64,000 nt of DNA from Micromonospora sp. BL4 (GTDB lineage: Bacteria; Actinomycetota; Actinomycetes; Mycobacteriales; Micromonosporaceae): the NCBI RefSeq assembly GCF_003667505.1, contig NZ_RCVJ01000043.1, positions 1-64,000 of the forward strand. The letters run 5' to 3'. Position numbers and translations under genes: made by a program. The notes beneath the pieces are model-generated. The model was given only the letters and a program-made list of their open reading frames with translations, was not told the DNA's origin and made no database searches. Below are positions 43,124 to 52,688 of this stretch, one piece after another. Each line of letters opens with the position of its first letter. Positions within the stretch are counted from its first letter, which is position 1.

Positions 43124-44080
43124 ATGTTCGCCACGTACCTGATCGGTCTGCGGGAGGGTCTGGAAGCGACCCTGGTGGTCAGCATCCTGGTCGCCTTCCT
43201 GGTGAAGTCGCAGCGTCGGGACCGGTTGCCCCAGGTCTGGGCGGGCGTCGCCCTGGCCGTTGCGCTCTCGGTGCTCTTCGGTTGGCTGATCGAGTACACC
43301 TCGAGCTCGCTGCTGGCCCGCTCCGAGGACCGCGAGCTGTTCGAGGCGATCACCTCCGTGGCCGCCGTGGTCTTCGTCACCTGGATGATCTTCTGGATGC
43401 GCCGGGCCGCCCGCACCATCGCCGGCGAGCTGCGCGGCAAGCTCACCGAGGCGCTGGCCGTCGGGTCCCTCGCGGTCGCCGGGATGGCCTTCCTCGCGGT
43501 GATCCGGGAGGGCCTGGAGACCGCGCTGATCTTCTACTCCGCCGCCCAGGGCGCGGCCGGCGACAGCGGACCGCTGCTCGCGCTGATCGGCGGCATCGCC
43601 ACCGCCGTGGCCCTCGGTGTGCTGCTCTACGCCAGCGCCCTGCGCATCAACCTCAGCAAGTTCTTCACCTGGACCGGGGCGCTGCTGATCCTGGTCGCCG
43701 CCGGCATCCTCAAGTACGGCGTGCACGACTTCCAGGAGGCCGGCGTTCTACCCGGACTGAACGACCTGGCCTTCGACATCACCACCACGCTCGACCCCAG
43801 CACCTGGTACGCCGCGCTGCTCGCCGGGATGTTCAACGTGACCCCCGCGCCCACCGTGCTGGAGACGATCGCCTGGATCGGGTACGCCGTACCGGTCCTC
43901 CTGCTCTTCCTGCGCCCGGCCCGTCGTACGCCGGCGCCCGTCGCGGCGCCGACCGGACCCGCGGCCGAGGCGGTCCCGACGACCGGCGCGAGCGACACCG
44001 CGACCACCACCACCGTCACCGAGCGCGGGGCCGACACCGGCACCGGGGCCGAGGCGGCGTCCACGCCGCAGCGTGCCTGA
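43124..44080 (+). CDS. efeU: Iron permease of the EfeUOB system (FTR1 family)
   Basis: Seven-span membrane permease of 318 residues for iron uptake. The two REGLE motifs of the FTR1 family, which bind iron, are present (GLREGLEATLVV near the start and VIREGLETALIFY near residue 130). The C-terminal tail is Ala/Thr/Pro-rich and cytoplasmic. The ATG follows CGGAGCTCGG. efeO and efeB follow closely in the same direction. Confidence 0.92.
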   Translation: MFATYLIGLREGLEATLVVSILVAFLVKSQRRDRLPQVWAGVALAVALSVLFGWLIEYTSSSLLARSEDRELFEAITSVAAVVFVTWMIFWMRRAARTIAGELRGKLTEALAVGSLAVAGMAFLAVIREGLETALIFYSAAQGAAGDSGPLLALIGGIATAVALGVLLYASALRINLSKFFTWTGALLILVAAGILKYGVHDFQEAGVLPGLNDLAFDITTTLDPSTWYAALLAGMFNVTPAPTVLETIAWIGYAVPVLLLFLRPARRTPAPVAAPTGPAAEAVPTTGASDTATTTTVTERGADTGTGAEAASTPQRA

Positions 44081-44103
44081 CCCCACGAGGAGAGACAGCT
44101 CAG

Positions 44104-45237
44104 ATGCGTACCACCCGATTCTTCGCGCTGGCCGCTGCCGGCGTGCTGGCCACGACCGGCGTCGCCGCCTGTTCCGACTCCGACAAGGGTGAGGCGACCG
44201 GGGCCGGTGGCCCGATCGTGGTCAAGGCCAGCGACACCGCCTGCGAGGTCGGCACCACCGACCTCGGCGCCGGAACCGCCACCTTCAAGATCACCAACTC
44301 GGGTGCGAAGGTGACCGAGTTCTACGTGTACGCCTCCGGCGACCGGGTGATGGGCGAGGTCGAGAACATCGCCCCCGGGCTGAGCCGCGAGCTGCACGTG
44401 GAGCTGCCGGCCGGCACGTACGAGACGGCGTGCAAGCCGGGTATGAGCGGCAAGGGCATCCGCGGCGCGCTCAAGGTCAGCGGATCGGCCGAGCCGCTGA
44501 CCGCCGACGCCGCGCTGGCCGGCGCGACCGACAACTACCAGCGCTACGTCAAGAGCCAGACCGCCGCGCTGCTGGAGAAGACCGAGGAGTTCGTCGCCGC
44601 GGTCAAGGCCGGCGACGTGGCGAAGGCCAAGGCCCTCTTCCCGGTCGCCCGCACCTACTGGGAGCGGATCGAGCCGGTGGCCGAGATCTTCGGCGACCTC
44701 GACCCCAAGATCGACGGTCGCGAGGAGGTCATCGAGGAGGGGATGGAGTTCACCGGCTTCCACCGCATCGAGAAGGACCTCTGGCAGTCCGGCGACATCA
44801 GCAAGGACGGCCCGATCGCCGACCGGCTGCTGGTCGATGTCAAGGAGATCGTCGCCAAGGCCAACGCGGAGAAGCTCTCCCCGCTCCAGCTCGCCAACGG
44901 CGCCAAGGAACTGCTCGACGAGGTGGCCAGCGGCAAGATCACCGGCGAGGAGGACCGCTACTCGCACACCGACCTGTGGGACTTCGCCGCCAACCTGGAA
45001 GGTTCCAAGGCTGCCGTGTCCGCCCTCCGTCCGGCGCTGGAGCAGCGCTCGCCGGAGCTGGTCAAGCAGCTGGACACCGAGTTCGCCAACGTCGAGGCGT
45101 TGCTCGGCAAGCACCGCGACGGCGACGGCTGGAAGCTGCACACCGCGTTGAGCAAGGCCGAGCTCAAGGAGCTCTCCGACGGCATCAACGCGCTCGCCGA
45201 GCCGATCAGCAAGGTCGCCGCAGTCGTCGCCAAGTGA
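44104..45237 (+). CDS. efeO: Iron uptake lipoprotein EfeO (cupredoxin plus M75 imelysin domain)
   Basis: A 377-residue exported lipoprotein. The signal peptide (FFALAAAGVLATTGVAAC) ends in a Cys for lipid attachment. A cupredoxin-like domain (about 35-125) precedes an M75/imelysin domain with the GFHRIEKDLW motif, whose HxxE residues bind metal. It would collect iron outside the membrane and hand it to EfeU. The ATG is preceded by CGAGGAGAG, 23 bases after the efeU stop. Confidence 0.92.
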   Translation: MRTTRFFALAAAGVLATTGVAACSDSDKGEATGAGGPIVVKASDTACEVGTTDLGAGTATFKITNSGAKVTEFYVYASGDRVMGEVENIAPGLSRELHVELPAGTYETACKPGMSGKGIRGALKVSGSAEPLTADAALAGATDNYQRYVKSQTAALLEKTEEFVAAVKAGDVAKAKALFPVARTYWERIEPVAEIFGDLDPKIDGREEVIEEGMEFTGFHRIEKDLWQSGDISKDGPIADRLLVDVKEIVAKANAEKLSPLQLANGAKELLDEVASGKITGEEDRYSHTDLWDFAANLEGSKAAVSALRPALEQRSPELVKQLDTEFANVEALLGKHRDGDGWKLHTALSKAELKELSDGINALAEPISKVAAVVAK

Positions 45238-45262
45238 CCGGACGTCAGGGAGGGTCGAGTCG

Positions 45263-46540
45263 ATGAGCGGGAGCAGGTTGACCCGCCGGCGAGCGATCAC
45301 GCTCGCCGGCGCCGGGGTGGCCGGAGTCGCCGGGGTGGCGGCCGGCGCGGGCGCGCTGATCAACGGCTCCCGTGACCCGGCCGCGGCCAGCGACCATCCG
45401 GCGGGGGCGGTGCCGTTCCACGGCGAGCACCAGGCCGGCATCGTCACGCCGGCCCAGGACCGGCTGCACTTCGTCGCCTTCGACGTGATCACCAAGGATC
45501 GCGCCCGGCTGGTCGAGATGCTCCAGGAGTGGACGGCCGCCGCCGCCCGGATGACCGCCGGGCGGGACGCCGGGGTGCTCGGCGCGGTGGGCGGGGTGCC
45601 GGAGGCCCCGCCGGACGACACCGGCGAGGCGCTCGGCCTGCCCCCCTCGCAGCTCACCCTCACCATCGGCTTCGGGTCGACCCTGTTCCGCGACGCCGAC
45701 GGCCGGGACCGGTTCGGTATCGCCGACCGGCGCCCGGCCGCGCTGGCCGAGCTGCCCAAGTTCCCCGGCGACGCGTTGCAGGCGCAGCTCTCCGGCGGCG
45801 ACCTCTGCGTGCAGGCGTGCGCCAACGATCCGCAGGTGGCGGTGCACGCGATCCGCAACCTGGCCCGGCTCGGCATGGGCGTGGTGAGCGTCCGCTGGTC
45901 GCAGCTCGGCTTCGGCCGTACCTCGTCGACCTCGCGCGACCAGGCCACGGCGCGCAACCTGTTCGGGTTCAAGGACGGCACGGCCAACCTCAAGGCCGAG
46001 GAGACCGACCTGCTGCGCGACCAGCTGTGGGTGCAGCCGGGCGACGGGCCGGACTGGATGACCGGAGGCTCGTACCTGGTCACCCGCAAGATCCGGATGC
46101 TCGTGGAGACGTGGGACCGGACCTCGCTGGCCGAGCAGGAGGAGATCGTCGGTCGGACGAAGGGCAGCGGCGCCCCGCTGGGCCGCACCGACGAGTTCGA
46201 CGAGCCGGATTTCGTCGCGCGCGGTGACGACGGGCAGCCGTTGATCGCCGAGCACGCCCACGTCACGCTGGCCCACCCCAGCCGGAACAACGGCGCGCAC
46301 CTGCTGCGCCGCGGCTACAACTTCGTCGACGGCTCGGACGGCCTCGGCCGGCTCGACGCGGGTCTGTTCTTCATCGCCTACCAGCGGGATCCGCGCCGGC
46401 AGTTCGTGCCGATCCAGACCCAGTTGGCCCGGCACGACGTGATGAACGAGTACCTCCGGCACGTCTCCAGCGGCCTGTTCGCCTGCCCGCCCGGTGTGCG
46501 TGACGGCGGGGACCACTGGGGGCGGACGCTCTTCGGCTGA
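45263..46540 (+). CDS. efeB: Deferrochelatase/peroxidase EfeB (DyP type, Tat-exported)
   Basis: A 425-residue dye-decolorising-type haem peroxidase. The N-terminus carries a twin-arginine signal (LTRRRAITLAGAG). The GFKDGTANL motif bears the distal Asp, and AHVTLAHPSRNNGAH the region of the haem-ligand His. It works outside the membrane, oxidising ferrous iron or releasing iron from haem for EfeO/EfeU. It is the last gene of the operon, followed by a hairpin. Confidence 0.93.
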   Translation: MSGSRLTRRRAITLAGAGVAGVAGVAAGAGALINGSRDPAAASDHPAGAVPFHGEHQAGIVTPAQDRLHFVAFDVITKDRARLVEMLQEWTAAAARMTAGRDAGVLGAVGGVPEAPPDDTGEALGLPPSQLTLTIGFGSTLFRDADGRDRFGIADRRPAALAELPKFPGDALQAQLSGGDLCVQACANDPQVAVHAIRNLARLGMGVVSVRWSQLGFGRTSSTSRDQATARNLFGFKDGTANLKAEETDLLRDQLWVQPGDGPDWMTGGSYLVTRKIRMLVETWDRTSLAEQEEIVGRTKGSGAPLGRTDEFDEPDFVARGDDGQPLIAEHAHVTLAHPSRNNGAHLLRRGYNFVDGSDGLGRLDAGLFFIAYQRDPRRQFVPIQTQLARHDVMNEYLRHVSSGLFACPPGVRDGGDHWGRTLFG

Positions 46541-46616
46541 CGGCCGTCCGGATCGCGACAGGCCGACCGGCCGAGGCAGCGGTGGCGCCGGGCGGCACCG
46601 AAGGGGGATCATGGGT

Positions 46617-46647
46617 GGCCCGGCCAGGATTTCTTCCCTGCCGGGCC
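46617..46647 (+). terminator. Hairpin after efeUOB
   Basis: Arms GGCCCGGCCAGG and CCTGCCGGGCC pair with one bulged base across an 8-base loop ATTTCTTC, about 80 bases after efeB and before the mtrA promoter region. Confidence 0.6.
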
Positions 46648-46760
46648 CGCATCACGTGGCGCCGCCGCCGCGGGTCGCGGTGCGACGCTTGCCGGCGGCG
46701 CTATCCGTTACCGGGTGACGCCGGTCCCACCGAACTGAACGGGGATGCAATATTAATCCC

Positions 46761-47450
46761 ATGAGAGCCCGGGTACTGGTGGTCGACGACGACCCCGCAC
46801 TCGCCGAGATGCTCGGCATCGTGCTGCGCAGCGAGGGTTTCCTGCCCTCGTTCGTGGCCGACGGCGAGCGGGCGTTGGCGGCGTTCCGCGATAGTCGTCC
46901 CGATATCGTCCTGCTTGACCTGATGCTGCCCGGGATGAGCGGCATCGATGTCGCTCGGTCGATTCGAGCCGAGTCCGGCGTGCCGATCGTGATGCTGACC
47001 GCCAAGAGCGACACCGTCGACGTGGTGCTCGGCCTGGAGTCGGGCGCCGACGACTACGTGGTCAAGCCGTTCAAGCCCAAGGAGCTGGTCGCCCGGATGC
47101 GGGCTCGGCTGCGCCGGGGCGAGGACGTGGCACCGGAGATGCTGACCATCGGGCCACCCGGCAACCAGATCACCATCGACGTGCCCGCGCACACGGTCAG
47201 CCGCAACGGCGAGGAGGTCAAGCTGACTCCGCTGGAGTTCGATCTGCTGGTCGCGCTCGCCCGCAAGCCGCGTCAGGTCTTCACCCGCGAGGTGCTGCTG
47301 GAGCAGGTCTGGGGCTACCGGCACGCAGCCGACACCCGGCTGGTCAACGTGCACGTGCAGCGGCTGCGCGCCAAGATCGAGCCGGATCCGGAGCGGCCGG
47401 AAATCATCCTCACCGTGCGGGGCGTGGGCTACAAGGCGGGGACCGGATAG
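46761..47450 (+). CDS. mtrA: Response regulator MtrA
   Basis: A 229-residue OmpR-family regulator controlling cell division, wall metabolism and replication genes in actinobacteria. The receiver has VVDDDPALAEMLGIVL, the phosphoacceptor Asp in IVLLDLMLPGMSG, and KPFKPKELVAR. The winged helix (KLTPLEFDLLVALARKP, VNVHVQRLRAKIE) is close to mycobacterial MtrA. The start is preceded by an AT-rich GCAATATTAATCCC directly abutting the ATG, which suggests a promoter very close to the start and perhaps a short or absent leader. mtrB and lpqB follow. Confidence 0.95.
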   Translation: MRARVLVVDDDPALAEMLGIVLRSEGFLPSFVADGERALAAFRDSRPDIVLLDLMLPGMSGIDVARSIRAESGVPIVMLTAKSDTVDVVLGLESGADDYVVKPFKPKELVARMRARLRRGEDVAPEMLTIGPPGNQITIDVPAHTVSRNGEEVKLTPLEFDLLVALARKPRQVFTREVLLEQVWGYRHAADTRLVNVHVQRLRAKIEPDPERPEIILTVRGVGYKAGTG

Positions 47451-47462
47451 CCTGGTCACACT

Positions 47463-49217
47463 GTGTCAAGCTCCCCGCCCCCGCACCCTCAGACGACTGC
47501 CCGCCGGCCCCGCGCCGGCTGGGAGCTCTGGCGTGCGCTGAGCGGGCGAGCCGCCCGGATGGTGGCGCGGGTGCACCAGACCTGGCGCCGCTCGCTCCAG
47601 GTCCGGGTGGTGACCATCACGCTCGTCGCCTCCAGCCTGCTGGTCGGCGGCTTCGCGTACCTGATCGCTGACAAGATCACCACGATCCTGCTCGACAGCG
47701 CCCGCACCGACGTCCGGCAGCGCGTGAACAGCGGCGCCGGCTACGCGGCCAAGCAGGTCTCGCTGTACGGCCAGCCGCAGGAGGCGCAGCTCCAGGAGAC
47801 CATCGAGGACACGGTCAACTATCTGGCCGGCGGCGACCCCGAGCAGATCAGTGGTGTGGTGGTGGCGATCACCGCCGACGGCTATCCGAACGTCATCCAG
47901 GCCCGCACCGCGCCCGCGGCGAACGTCCAGCCGCTGATCAGCCAGGAGCTGCGGGCCGCGGTCGCCAGCGGCAAGGTGGCCAGCCAGATCCGCACCGGCC
48001 GGCTGACCGGAGAGCCCACCAAATATCTGGTCTACGGCTCGCCGGTGCCCACCCGGTTCGGTCAGATCGAGCTCTACTACCTCGTGCCGTTGACCCAGCA
48101 GGACCGCACCGCCGCCGACGCCCGAGCCACCGTGGTGGCCACCGGGGTCGCCCTGGTGATCCTGCTCGGGCTGCTCGCGGCCCTGGTCACCCGGCTGGTG
48201 GTCAATCCGGTCCGGGTCGCCGCGCGGACGGCCCAGCGGCTCTCCGCCGGCCTGCTCGACCAGCGGATGGTGGTCAACGGCGAGGACGACCTCGCCCTGC
48301 TCGCCGCGTCGTTCAACCAGATGGCGACCAACCTGCAACGGCAGATCCTCCGCCTGGAGGAGATGTCCCGGTTGCAGCGCCGGTTCACGTCCGACGTCTC
48401 GCACGAGCTGCGTACCCCGTTGACCACGGTCCGGATGGCCGCCGACCTGATCTTCGCCGAGCGCGACGAGTTCGACCCGGCGGTGGCCCGCAGCGCCGAG
48501 CTGCTCCAAGCCGAGCTGGACCGGTTCGAGGAGTTGCTCACCGACCTGTTGGAGATCAGCCGGTTCGACGCCGGCTTCGCCATGCTGGACGCCGAGCCAA
48601 CCGACCTGGTGCCGGTGGTGCACCGGGTGGTCGACCGGCTCGCCGGCCTGGCCGAGCGCGTGGGCGTCCCGATCGAGTTGGACCTGCCGGGCACGCCGGT
48701 GATCGCCGAGGTCGACCCGCGCCGGGTCGAGCGGGTGCTGCGCAACCTGGTCGGCAACGCCGTCGAGCACGGTGAGGCACGTCCCGTGCTGATCACTCTC
48801 GGCATCGACGAGACCGCCGTGGCGATCACCGTCCGGGATCGCGGCGTGGGGCTCAAGGTGGGCGAGGAAAAGTTGGTGTTCAACCGGTTCTGGCGGGCGG
48901 ACCCGTCCCGGGCCCGGCAGACCGGTGGCACCGGTCTGGGCCTGTCCATCAGCCTCGAGGACGCCCGGCTGCACGGCGGCTGGCTGGAGGCGTGGGGTGC
49001 GCCCGGGCAGGGCGCGCAGTTCCGGCTCACCCTGCCGGCCCGCGCGGGCGACCGGCTGACCACCTCGCCGCTGCGGCTGGTGCCCGCCGACGCCGCACTG
49101 CCGTTCGGTGGCCCCCGGGATGGCGGCCCGTTGGCCATCGGTCCCGGCGCCGACGGCACGCTGGCGATCGCCCCGGCGCCCGCCGAGGACGGCCACCGTG
49201 CGGAGGTGCGATCGTGA
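47463..49217 (+). CDS. mtrB: Sensor histidine kinase MtrB
   Basis: Kinase of 584 residues partnering MtrA. It has two membrane segments (about 40-62 and 222-245) around an outside domain, HAMP, a HisKA box (TSDVSHELRTPLTTVRMAAD) and an ATPase domain (LVGNAVEHGEARP; GGTGLGLSISLEDA). The tail after residue 530 is Pro/Ala-rich and poorly conserved. It starts at GTG 12 bases after mtrA, and its stop overlaps the lpqB GTG. Confidence 0.95.
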   Translation: MSSSPPPHPQTTARRPRAGWELWRALSGRAARMVARVHQTWRRSLQVRVVTITLVASSLLVGGFAYLIADKITTILLDSARTDVRQRVNSGAGYAAKQVSLYGQPQEAQLQETIEDTVNYLAGGDPEQISGVVVAITADGYPNVIQARTAPAANVQPLISQELRAAVASGKVASQIRTGRLTGEPTKYLVYGSPVPTRFGQIELYYLVPLTQQDRTAADARATVVATGVALVILLGLLAALVTRLVVNPVRVAARTAQRLSAGLLDQRMVVNGEDDLALLAASFNQMATNLQRQILRLEEMSRLQRRFTSDVSHELRTPLTTVRMAADLIFAERDEFDPAVARSAELLQAELDRFEELLTDLLEISRFDAGFAMLDAEPTDLVPVVHRVVDRLAGLAERVGVPIELDLPGTPVIAEVDPRRVERVLRNLVGNAVEHGEARPVLITLGIDETAVAITVRDRGVGLKVGEEKLVFNRFWRADPSRARQTGGTGLGLSISLEDARLHGGWLEAWGAPGQGAQFRLTLPARAGDRLTTSPLRLVPADAALPFGGPRDGGPLAIGPGADGTLAIAPAPAEDGHRAEVRS

Positions 49218-51007
49218 GGCGCCAGGTCATGGTCGGGGCACTCGGCGCGGCGCTGCTGCTCGGCGGGGCGTGCGGCATCCCGGCGTCGTCCGACGTGCGG
49301 GTGGACGGCAAGGGCGGGACCGCGACGGAGGCCGGCTCGAACAACGGCGGTCGAAGTGAGCCGCCGACGCGCACGGCCAGCGGCAGCGACATCGACGCGT
49401 TCGTGCGCAACTTCCTGGACGCCGCCGCTGGTGAGCCGGACCGGGCCTACGAGCGGGTCAAGCTGTTCGTCGCGCCGGAGCACCAGTCCAAACTGCAGGA
49501 GAAGAAGGGCAGCGAGGTCGCGCTGAACGTGGTCCGGCTGCGGGAGGCGGTCTTCACCGGCAACAGCGACCTGACCACCACCGTGAAGATCAAGGTGCAA
49601 CAGCTCGGCCTGTTGCGGTCCAACGGCACCCTGGCCCCGCCGGTGGCGACCGAGACGGGGTACGAGTTCCGGGTGCGCAGCGCGGCGTTCGGCGGCGACG
49701 ACGAGCGCGCCGGCCTGTACGTCCTCGACCCGCCGAACGTGCTGCTGCTCAGCGACAACGCCCTACAGCAGTACTACCAGGACGAGTCGATCTACTTCTG
49801 GAGTTCCGACGGCAGCCGTCTGGTGCCCGATCAGCGCTATCTGCCGGCGGCGGTACCGGACGAACGCCGGGTCAACGAGGTGGTGAAGTGGCTGGTCGGT
49901 GGCCCGTCCGACTGGCTGCGCCCCGGCGTCGTCGGGCTGCCCGACCGCACCGAGCTGGTCAACAACGCCACCGGCGCGCACAACCGGTGGGAGGTCAACC
50001 TGGACATGTCCGGTGACGACCAGACCCAGATCGACCGGTTGATCACCCAGTTGGCCTGGTCGCTGGGCGACCTGCGGGGCGAGCTGGCGCTGAAGATCCG
50101 CAACAACGCGCTGCCCGTGCAGGATCTGGAGGCGCGCCGAAACTCCGAGGCGCTCTACCCGATCATCGAGGGCCCGCAGCGGTACGGCGTCTACGAGGGC
50201 GCCATCCGCCCGCTCGACTTCCCCGGCGAGCCCAGCGGCGACGTGCCGTTGTCGGCCGAGGTCAACCGCAACATCGTGTCCGCGGGGCTCGCGCGGGCCG
50301 AGGGCCGGATCCTCGCCGCGATGGTGGTGAACAGCGGCAAGGGAAGGCACCGACTCGCGGTGGGCACCGGCCCCGCCCTCAACCGGAGCGGGAAAGACTA
50401 CGCCTCGATCAGCCGTCCGGTCTGGCTGCGCACGGTCGACTCCCGCCCGGGCCGGGGCCTGGTGGTGGCCGACGGCCGTCTCTACCGCTTCGACGAGGCC
50501 GCCGGGATGTACCAGGTGCCGCTGAACCTGCCCACCCCGGAGGTCACCGCGGTGGCCGCAGCTCTGGACGGCCAGCGGGTCGCGTTGATCGCCGGCGGCC
50601 GGCTGTACGTCGCGGCGGTCAACCTGGACGGCGGCGGGGTCTCCATCGGGCCGCCGCGGGCGCTCGTCACCTCGCTGACCGGCCTCAGCGCCGTGGACTG
50701 GAGCGGGGAGGGCCGCCTGGTGGTGGCCGGGTCGGCCGGCCAGCCGGCGATCTACGGGATCAGCGTGGACGGGGCCCTGGAGACGCCGCTGAAGACCGAC
50801 GTGGGTGCCAAGGTCAACCACCTGACGGCGTACCCGACGAACGACGAGGTGCCGTCACCCAGCGTGGGATACATGTACGAGGCGAACGGGGTGGCCTACC
50901 GCAGCAGCCCGTTCGAGCGGATCGAGCCCGGACAGGTACGGGACGTCGCTCCACCGCCGGCCGGGCTCCGCCCGAGCAACCCGTCGGCCCCGTTCTTCCT
51001 CTACTGA
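49214..51007 (+). CDS. lpqB: Lipoprotein LpqB
   Basis: A 597-residue exported lipoprotein that, in mycobacteria, acts with MtrB at the cell surface. The signal peptide (MVGALGAALLLGGAC) ends in a lipid-attachment Cys. A GerMN-type domain follows (around 195-320, with VVKWLVGGPSDWLRPG), then a C-terminal beta-propeller-like region. The GTG start overlaps the mtrB stop (GTGA), giving the conserved mtrA-mtrB-lpqB operon. Confidence 0.94.
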   Translation: MRRQVMVGALGAALLLGGACGIPASSDVRVDGKGGTATEAGSNNGGRSEPPTRTASGSDIDAFVRNFLDAAAGEPDRAYERVKLFVAPEHQSKLQEKKGSEVALNVVRLREAVFTGNSDLTTTVKIKVQQLGLLRSNGTLAPPVATETGYEFRVRSAAFGGDDERAGLYVLDPPNVLLLSDNALQQYYQDESIYFWSSDGSRLVPDQRYLPAAVPDERRVNEVVKWLVGGPSDWLRPGVVGLPDRTELVNNATGAHNRWEVNLDMSGDDQTQIDRLITQLAWSLGDLRGELALKIRNNALPVQDLEARRNSEALYPIIEGPQRYGVYEGAIRPLDFPGEPSGDVPLSAEVNRNIVSAGLARAEGRILAAMVVNSGKGRHRLAVGTGPALNRSGKDYASISRPVWLRTVDSRPGRGLVVADGRLYRFDEAAGMYQVPLNLPTPEVTAVAAALDGQRVALIAGGRLYVAAVNLDGGGVSIGPPRALVTSLTGLSAVDWSGEGRLVVAGSAGQPAIYGISVDGALETPLKTDVGAKVNHLTAYPTNDEVPSPSVGYMYEANGVAYRSSPFERIEPGQVRDVAPPPAGLRPSNPSAPFFLY

Positions 51008-51011
51008 CGTC

Positions 51012-51719
51012 GTGCGCGGGCTCTGGGCCGATCTCGGCGACCTGGTCCTGCCCACCGACTGCGCGGGCTGTCGAGAGCGTCGACCCGGTCTGCGGCACGG
51101 GATCTGCCCGACCTGCGTGACGGCGCTGAGCGCGTTGCGTCCGCGCCCGGTCCGTCCGACTCCCGCCCCGCCGGGCCTGCCGCCCTGCGTCGCCCTCGGT
51201 CCGTACGCCGGCCCGTTGCGCGAGGCCCTGCTGGCGTACAAGGAGCACGGCCGGCACGGGCTGGCCCGCCCGCTCGGCGCGCTGCTCGCCGAGGTCGTCG
51301 CGGCGGCGGTCGGCGGTGCCCGTCCGCTGGCGTTGGTGGCGGTGCCGGACACCGCGGCGGCGGCCCGGGCCCGCTACGGGGACCACCTGGACCGGCTGGC
51401 CCGGCACTGCGCGGCGCGGCTGAGCCGGGCCGGTTGGCCGGTTCGGGTGCACCGGCCGCTGCGGGCGCTGCCCCGGCCCGACTCGGTGACGCTGGACAGC
51501 GCCGGCCGGGCGGCGGCGGCCGAGGCGGCCTTCCGGCCGCGTCCGGGTGCCCGGCGTGGGGGCGGCGCGTCGGGCGTGGCGCCCGTCGTGGTGTTGCTGG
51601 ACGACATCGTCACCACCGGGGTCACCCTGGCCGCGTCGGCCCGGGTGCTGGCCGCCACCGGGCAGGCGCCGGGTGTCGCCGCGGTGCTCGCGGCGACCGA
51701 GAAAAGACGCCGTTCGTAA
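51012..51719 (+). CDS. comF: ComF-family phosphoribosyltransferase-like protein
   Basis: A 235-residue protein with an N-terminal zinc-finger-like pattern (LPTDCAGCRERRP followed by GICPTCV) and a phosphoribosyltransferase fold containing VVVLLDDIVTTGVTLAASA, the PRPP-binding motif. ComFC proteins help DNA uptake in competent bacteria; the actinobacterial role is unclear. GTG start four bases after lpqB, in the same position as in M. tuberculosis. Confidence 0.88.
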   Translation: MRGLWADLGDLVLPTDCAGCRERRPGLRHGICPTCVTALSALRPRPVRPTPAPPGLPPCVALGPYAGPLREALLAYKEHGRHGLARPLGALLAEVVAAAVGGARPLALVAVPDTAAAARARYGDHLDRLARHCAARLSRAGWPVRVHRPLRALPRPDSVTLDSAGRAAAAEAAFRPRPGARRGGGASGVAPVVVLLDDIVTTGVTLAASARVLAATGQAPGVAAVLAATEKRRRS

Positions 51720-51964
51720 CCGTTCGTGTTTCCGTTTCACCCGTTGGTGTATGAGCTGCGAAAAATCCCGGGCGGTCTCGGCAACATGGGGTGACTGCCG
51801 GGCGAACAGGAGTTAGCGTTTCGCTGTCGGGGGTAGGAGGTCATTCCACCCGCCTCCGGCGGTGAGAGGAGGCGTAGCCGCACTGACCGGTCGACGCCAG
51901 CGGGGCTCCCCAGGGCGCGCGGCCGGGTAACCGGATCGAAGACCGTCCGAACAAGGGAGGTCAC

Positions 51965-52600
51965 GTGGACATCGTGGTCAAGGGCCGTAACGTCGAAGTG
52001 CCGGACCATTACCGGGTGCACGTAGCCGAGAAACTCGCAAAGATCGAACGCTACGACCACAAACTCATTCGTGTCGATGTCGAGCTGTTTCACGAGCGCA
52101 ATCCGCGCCAAGCCGACCACTGCCAGCGGGTGGAGATCACCTGCGTTTCCCGAGGCCCGGTGATCCGGGCCGAGGCGTGCACGAATGACTTCTACAGCGC
52201 GCTCGACGCGGCCATCGCCAAGCTCGACACCCGGCTGCGCCGTGCGGCCGACCGTCGCCGCGTACACCGGGGCCGGCACGCGCCGATCTCCGTCTCCGCC
52301 GCCACCGCCGGCCTACCGGTCGCGGATCTGGTGGCCGCCCCGCTGAGCGCGCCGGGTGACGGCGCCCGCGCCGGCACGGCCGTCGCCGAGCGGGCCGAGG
52401 ACGAGTACGACGAGCAGCCGTGGCACATCGCCCGGGAAAAGGTGCACCCGGCGGAACCGATGACGATCGACGACGCGCTCTTCGAGATGGAACTGGTCGG
52501 CCACGACTTCTACCTGTTCCAGGACAAGGAGTCCGGCCGCCCCAGCGTCGTCTATCGCCGGCACGCCTACGACTACGGCATCATCTCCCTCGCCACCTGA
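51965..52600 (+). CDS. hpf: Ribosome hibernation promoting factor, long form
   Basis: A 211-residue protein that binds idle 70S ribosomes. The N-terminal S30AE domain (IVVKGRNVEVPDHYRVHVAEKL to about residue 95) sits in the decoding region. A 45-residue Ala-rich linker leads to the C-terminal dimerising domain (EPMTIDDALFEMELVGHDFYLF), which makes 100S pairs. GTG follows AAGGGAGG. The 245-base region upstream holds no gene but is long for a leader here, and is likely to carry the stress promoter; no clear -35/-10 pair could be chosen. Confidence 0.94.
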   Translation: MDIVVKGRNVEVPDHYRVHVAEKLAKIERYDHKLIRVDVELFHERNPRQADHCQRVEITCVSRGPVIRAEACTNDFYSALDAAIAKLDTRLRRAADRRRVHRGRHAPISVSAATAGLPVADLVAAPLSAPGDGARAGTAVAERAEDEYDEQPWHIAREKVHPAEPMTIDDALFEMELVGHDFYLFQDKESGRPSVVYRRHAYDYGIISLAT

Positions 52601-52621
52601 CCGGTTCCGACCCGCGTTGAC

Positions 52622-52682
52622 CACGGAGTCGTGGTGGTACGGGAGCCGCGAACCGGTGCGGACCGTCCACCACGACTCCGTG
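52622..52682. terminator. Long inverted repeat between hpf and the converging GNAT gene
   Basis: Two perfectly complementary 16-base arms, CACGGAGTCGTGGTGG and CCACCACGACTCCGTG, flank a 29-base loop. It starts 21 bases after hpf and ends 6 bases before the stop of the opposite gene, so it probably terminates both. Confidence 0.75.
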
Positions 52683-52688
52683 ATCTGC

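Noticed and set aside
42977..43726. Upstream extension of the small membrane protein antisense to efeU
   Set aside because: The extension is a Gln/Gly/Asp-rich shadow of efeU codons; only the last 53 residues look like a protein with membrane segments.
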